Source: an uncultured Bacilli bacterium (GTDB lineage Bacteria > Bacillota_I > Bacilli_A > RF39 > UBA660). From it: DNA of 64,000 nucleotides. Where the stretch lies: the NCBI GenBank assembly GCA_934148875.1, contig CAKPDJ010000002.1:1-64000 (forward strand), given 5' to 3'. Both the position numbers and the translations under genes were made by a program. The notes beneath the pieces were generated by a model that did not search any database, was not told where the DNA came from, and worked only from the letters and a program-made list of their open reading frames with translations. This document shows, piece by piece, positions 63,997 to 64,000 of this stretch (positions within the stretch are counted from its first letter, which is position 1; every line of letters begins with the position of its first letter).

Positions 63997-64000
63997 TAGT

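Noticed and set aside
1..64000. tRNA genes, integrase and attachment sites
   Set aside because: I saw no cloverleaf-like GGTTCGAATCC-type T-arms, no tyrosine or serine recombinase motifs, and no transposase. A plasmid lifestyle explains the absence, but genes outside the window cannot be excluded.

Overview
The window is AT-rich, almost entirely one-directional (two genes of roughly a hundred are on the minus strand), with strong GGAGG-type ribosome binding sites, small overlapping genes and ATG/TTG/GTG starts. With a UviB-like holin, a phi-LC3-type holin, a GH25 lysozyme and an actin-like segregation gene, it looks like a siphovirus genome from Clostridium or a close relative that is kept as a circular plasmid (a phage-plasmid). 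I see no integrase, tRNA gene, rRNA gene, CRISPR array or insertion sequence.

Layout. 0.1-22 kb is the virion module: terminase, portal, ClpP-type protease, HK97-fold capsid, connectors, tail tube, chaperone, tape measure, Dit, Tal, baseplate and fibre genes. It carries three expression oddities: a likely -1 frameshift at a G5 run at the end of the capsid gene, a group I intron inside the tail tube gene, and a likely +1 frameshift at CCC-TGA that joins the fibre to a 650-residue extension. 22.4-23.1 kb has a UviB-like holin and a small membrane protein. 23.2-27.8 kb is the plasmid module: ParM-like actin, a small ribbon-helix-helix partner, about eleven 10-bp iterons, an FtsK/TcpA-like ATPase, a replication-relaxation family protein and a GC-rich noncoding island that could be an oriT or origin.

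27.8-34.2 kb holds small membrane genes and then, behind an 18-bp palindromic operator, a tight cassette of HARP-like protein, SNF2 helicase, IbrA-like PP-loop enzyme and IbrB-like ParB-domain protein. 34.2-39.4 kb has a hairpin-rich RNA, two paralogous initiator-like proteins, a short adenine methylase-like protein, a lone NrdG and several zinc-ribbon proteins. A divergent minus-strand pair lies at 39.5-40.3 kb. 40.5-46 kb is an early/middle-type module (AbrB, MazG-like, HNH, RusA, Bro-N, an ArpU/RinA-like regulator).

46-48.2 kb is the lysis region, with an unexpected GH13 amylase-like gene before holin and GH25 endolysin. It is followed by a PAPS/APS-reductase-like gene that appears split by a second group I intron, and then by a ~600-nt highly structured RNA (ROOL-like candidate). 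50-64 kb is accessory: patatin, many small hypothetical proteins, a radical SAM enzyme, a tandem set of short terminator-ended transcripts, another structured noncoding region, and two paralogous SANT/Myb-repeat proteins.

A recurrent box, GTACT-N3/4-AGTAC or degenerate forms of it, lies just upstream of at least six accessory transcription units and probably marks one regulon. Function calls rest on recognised motifs and gene order; no database search was possible.
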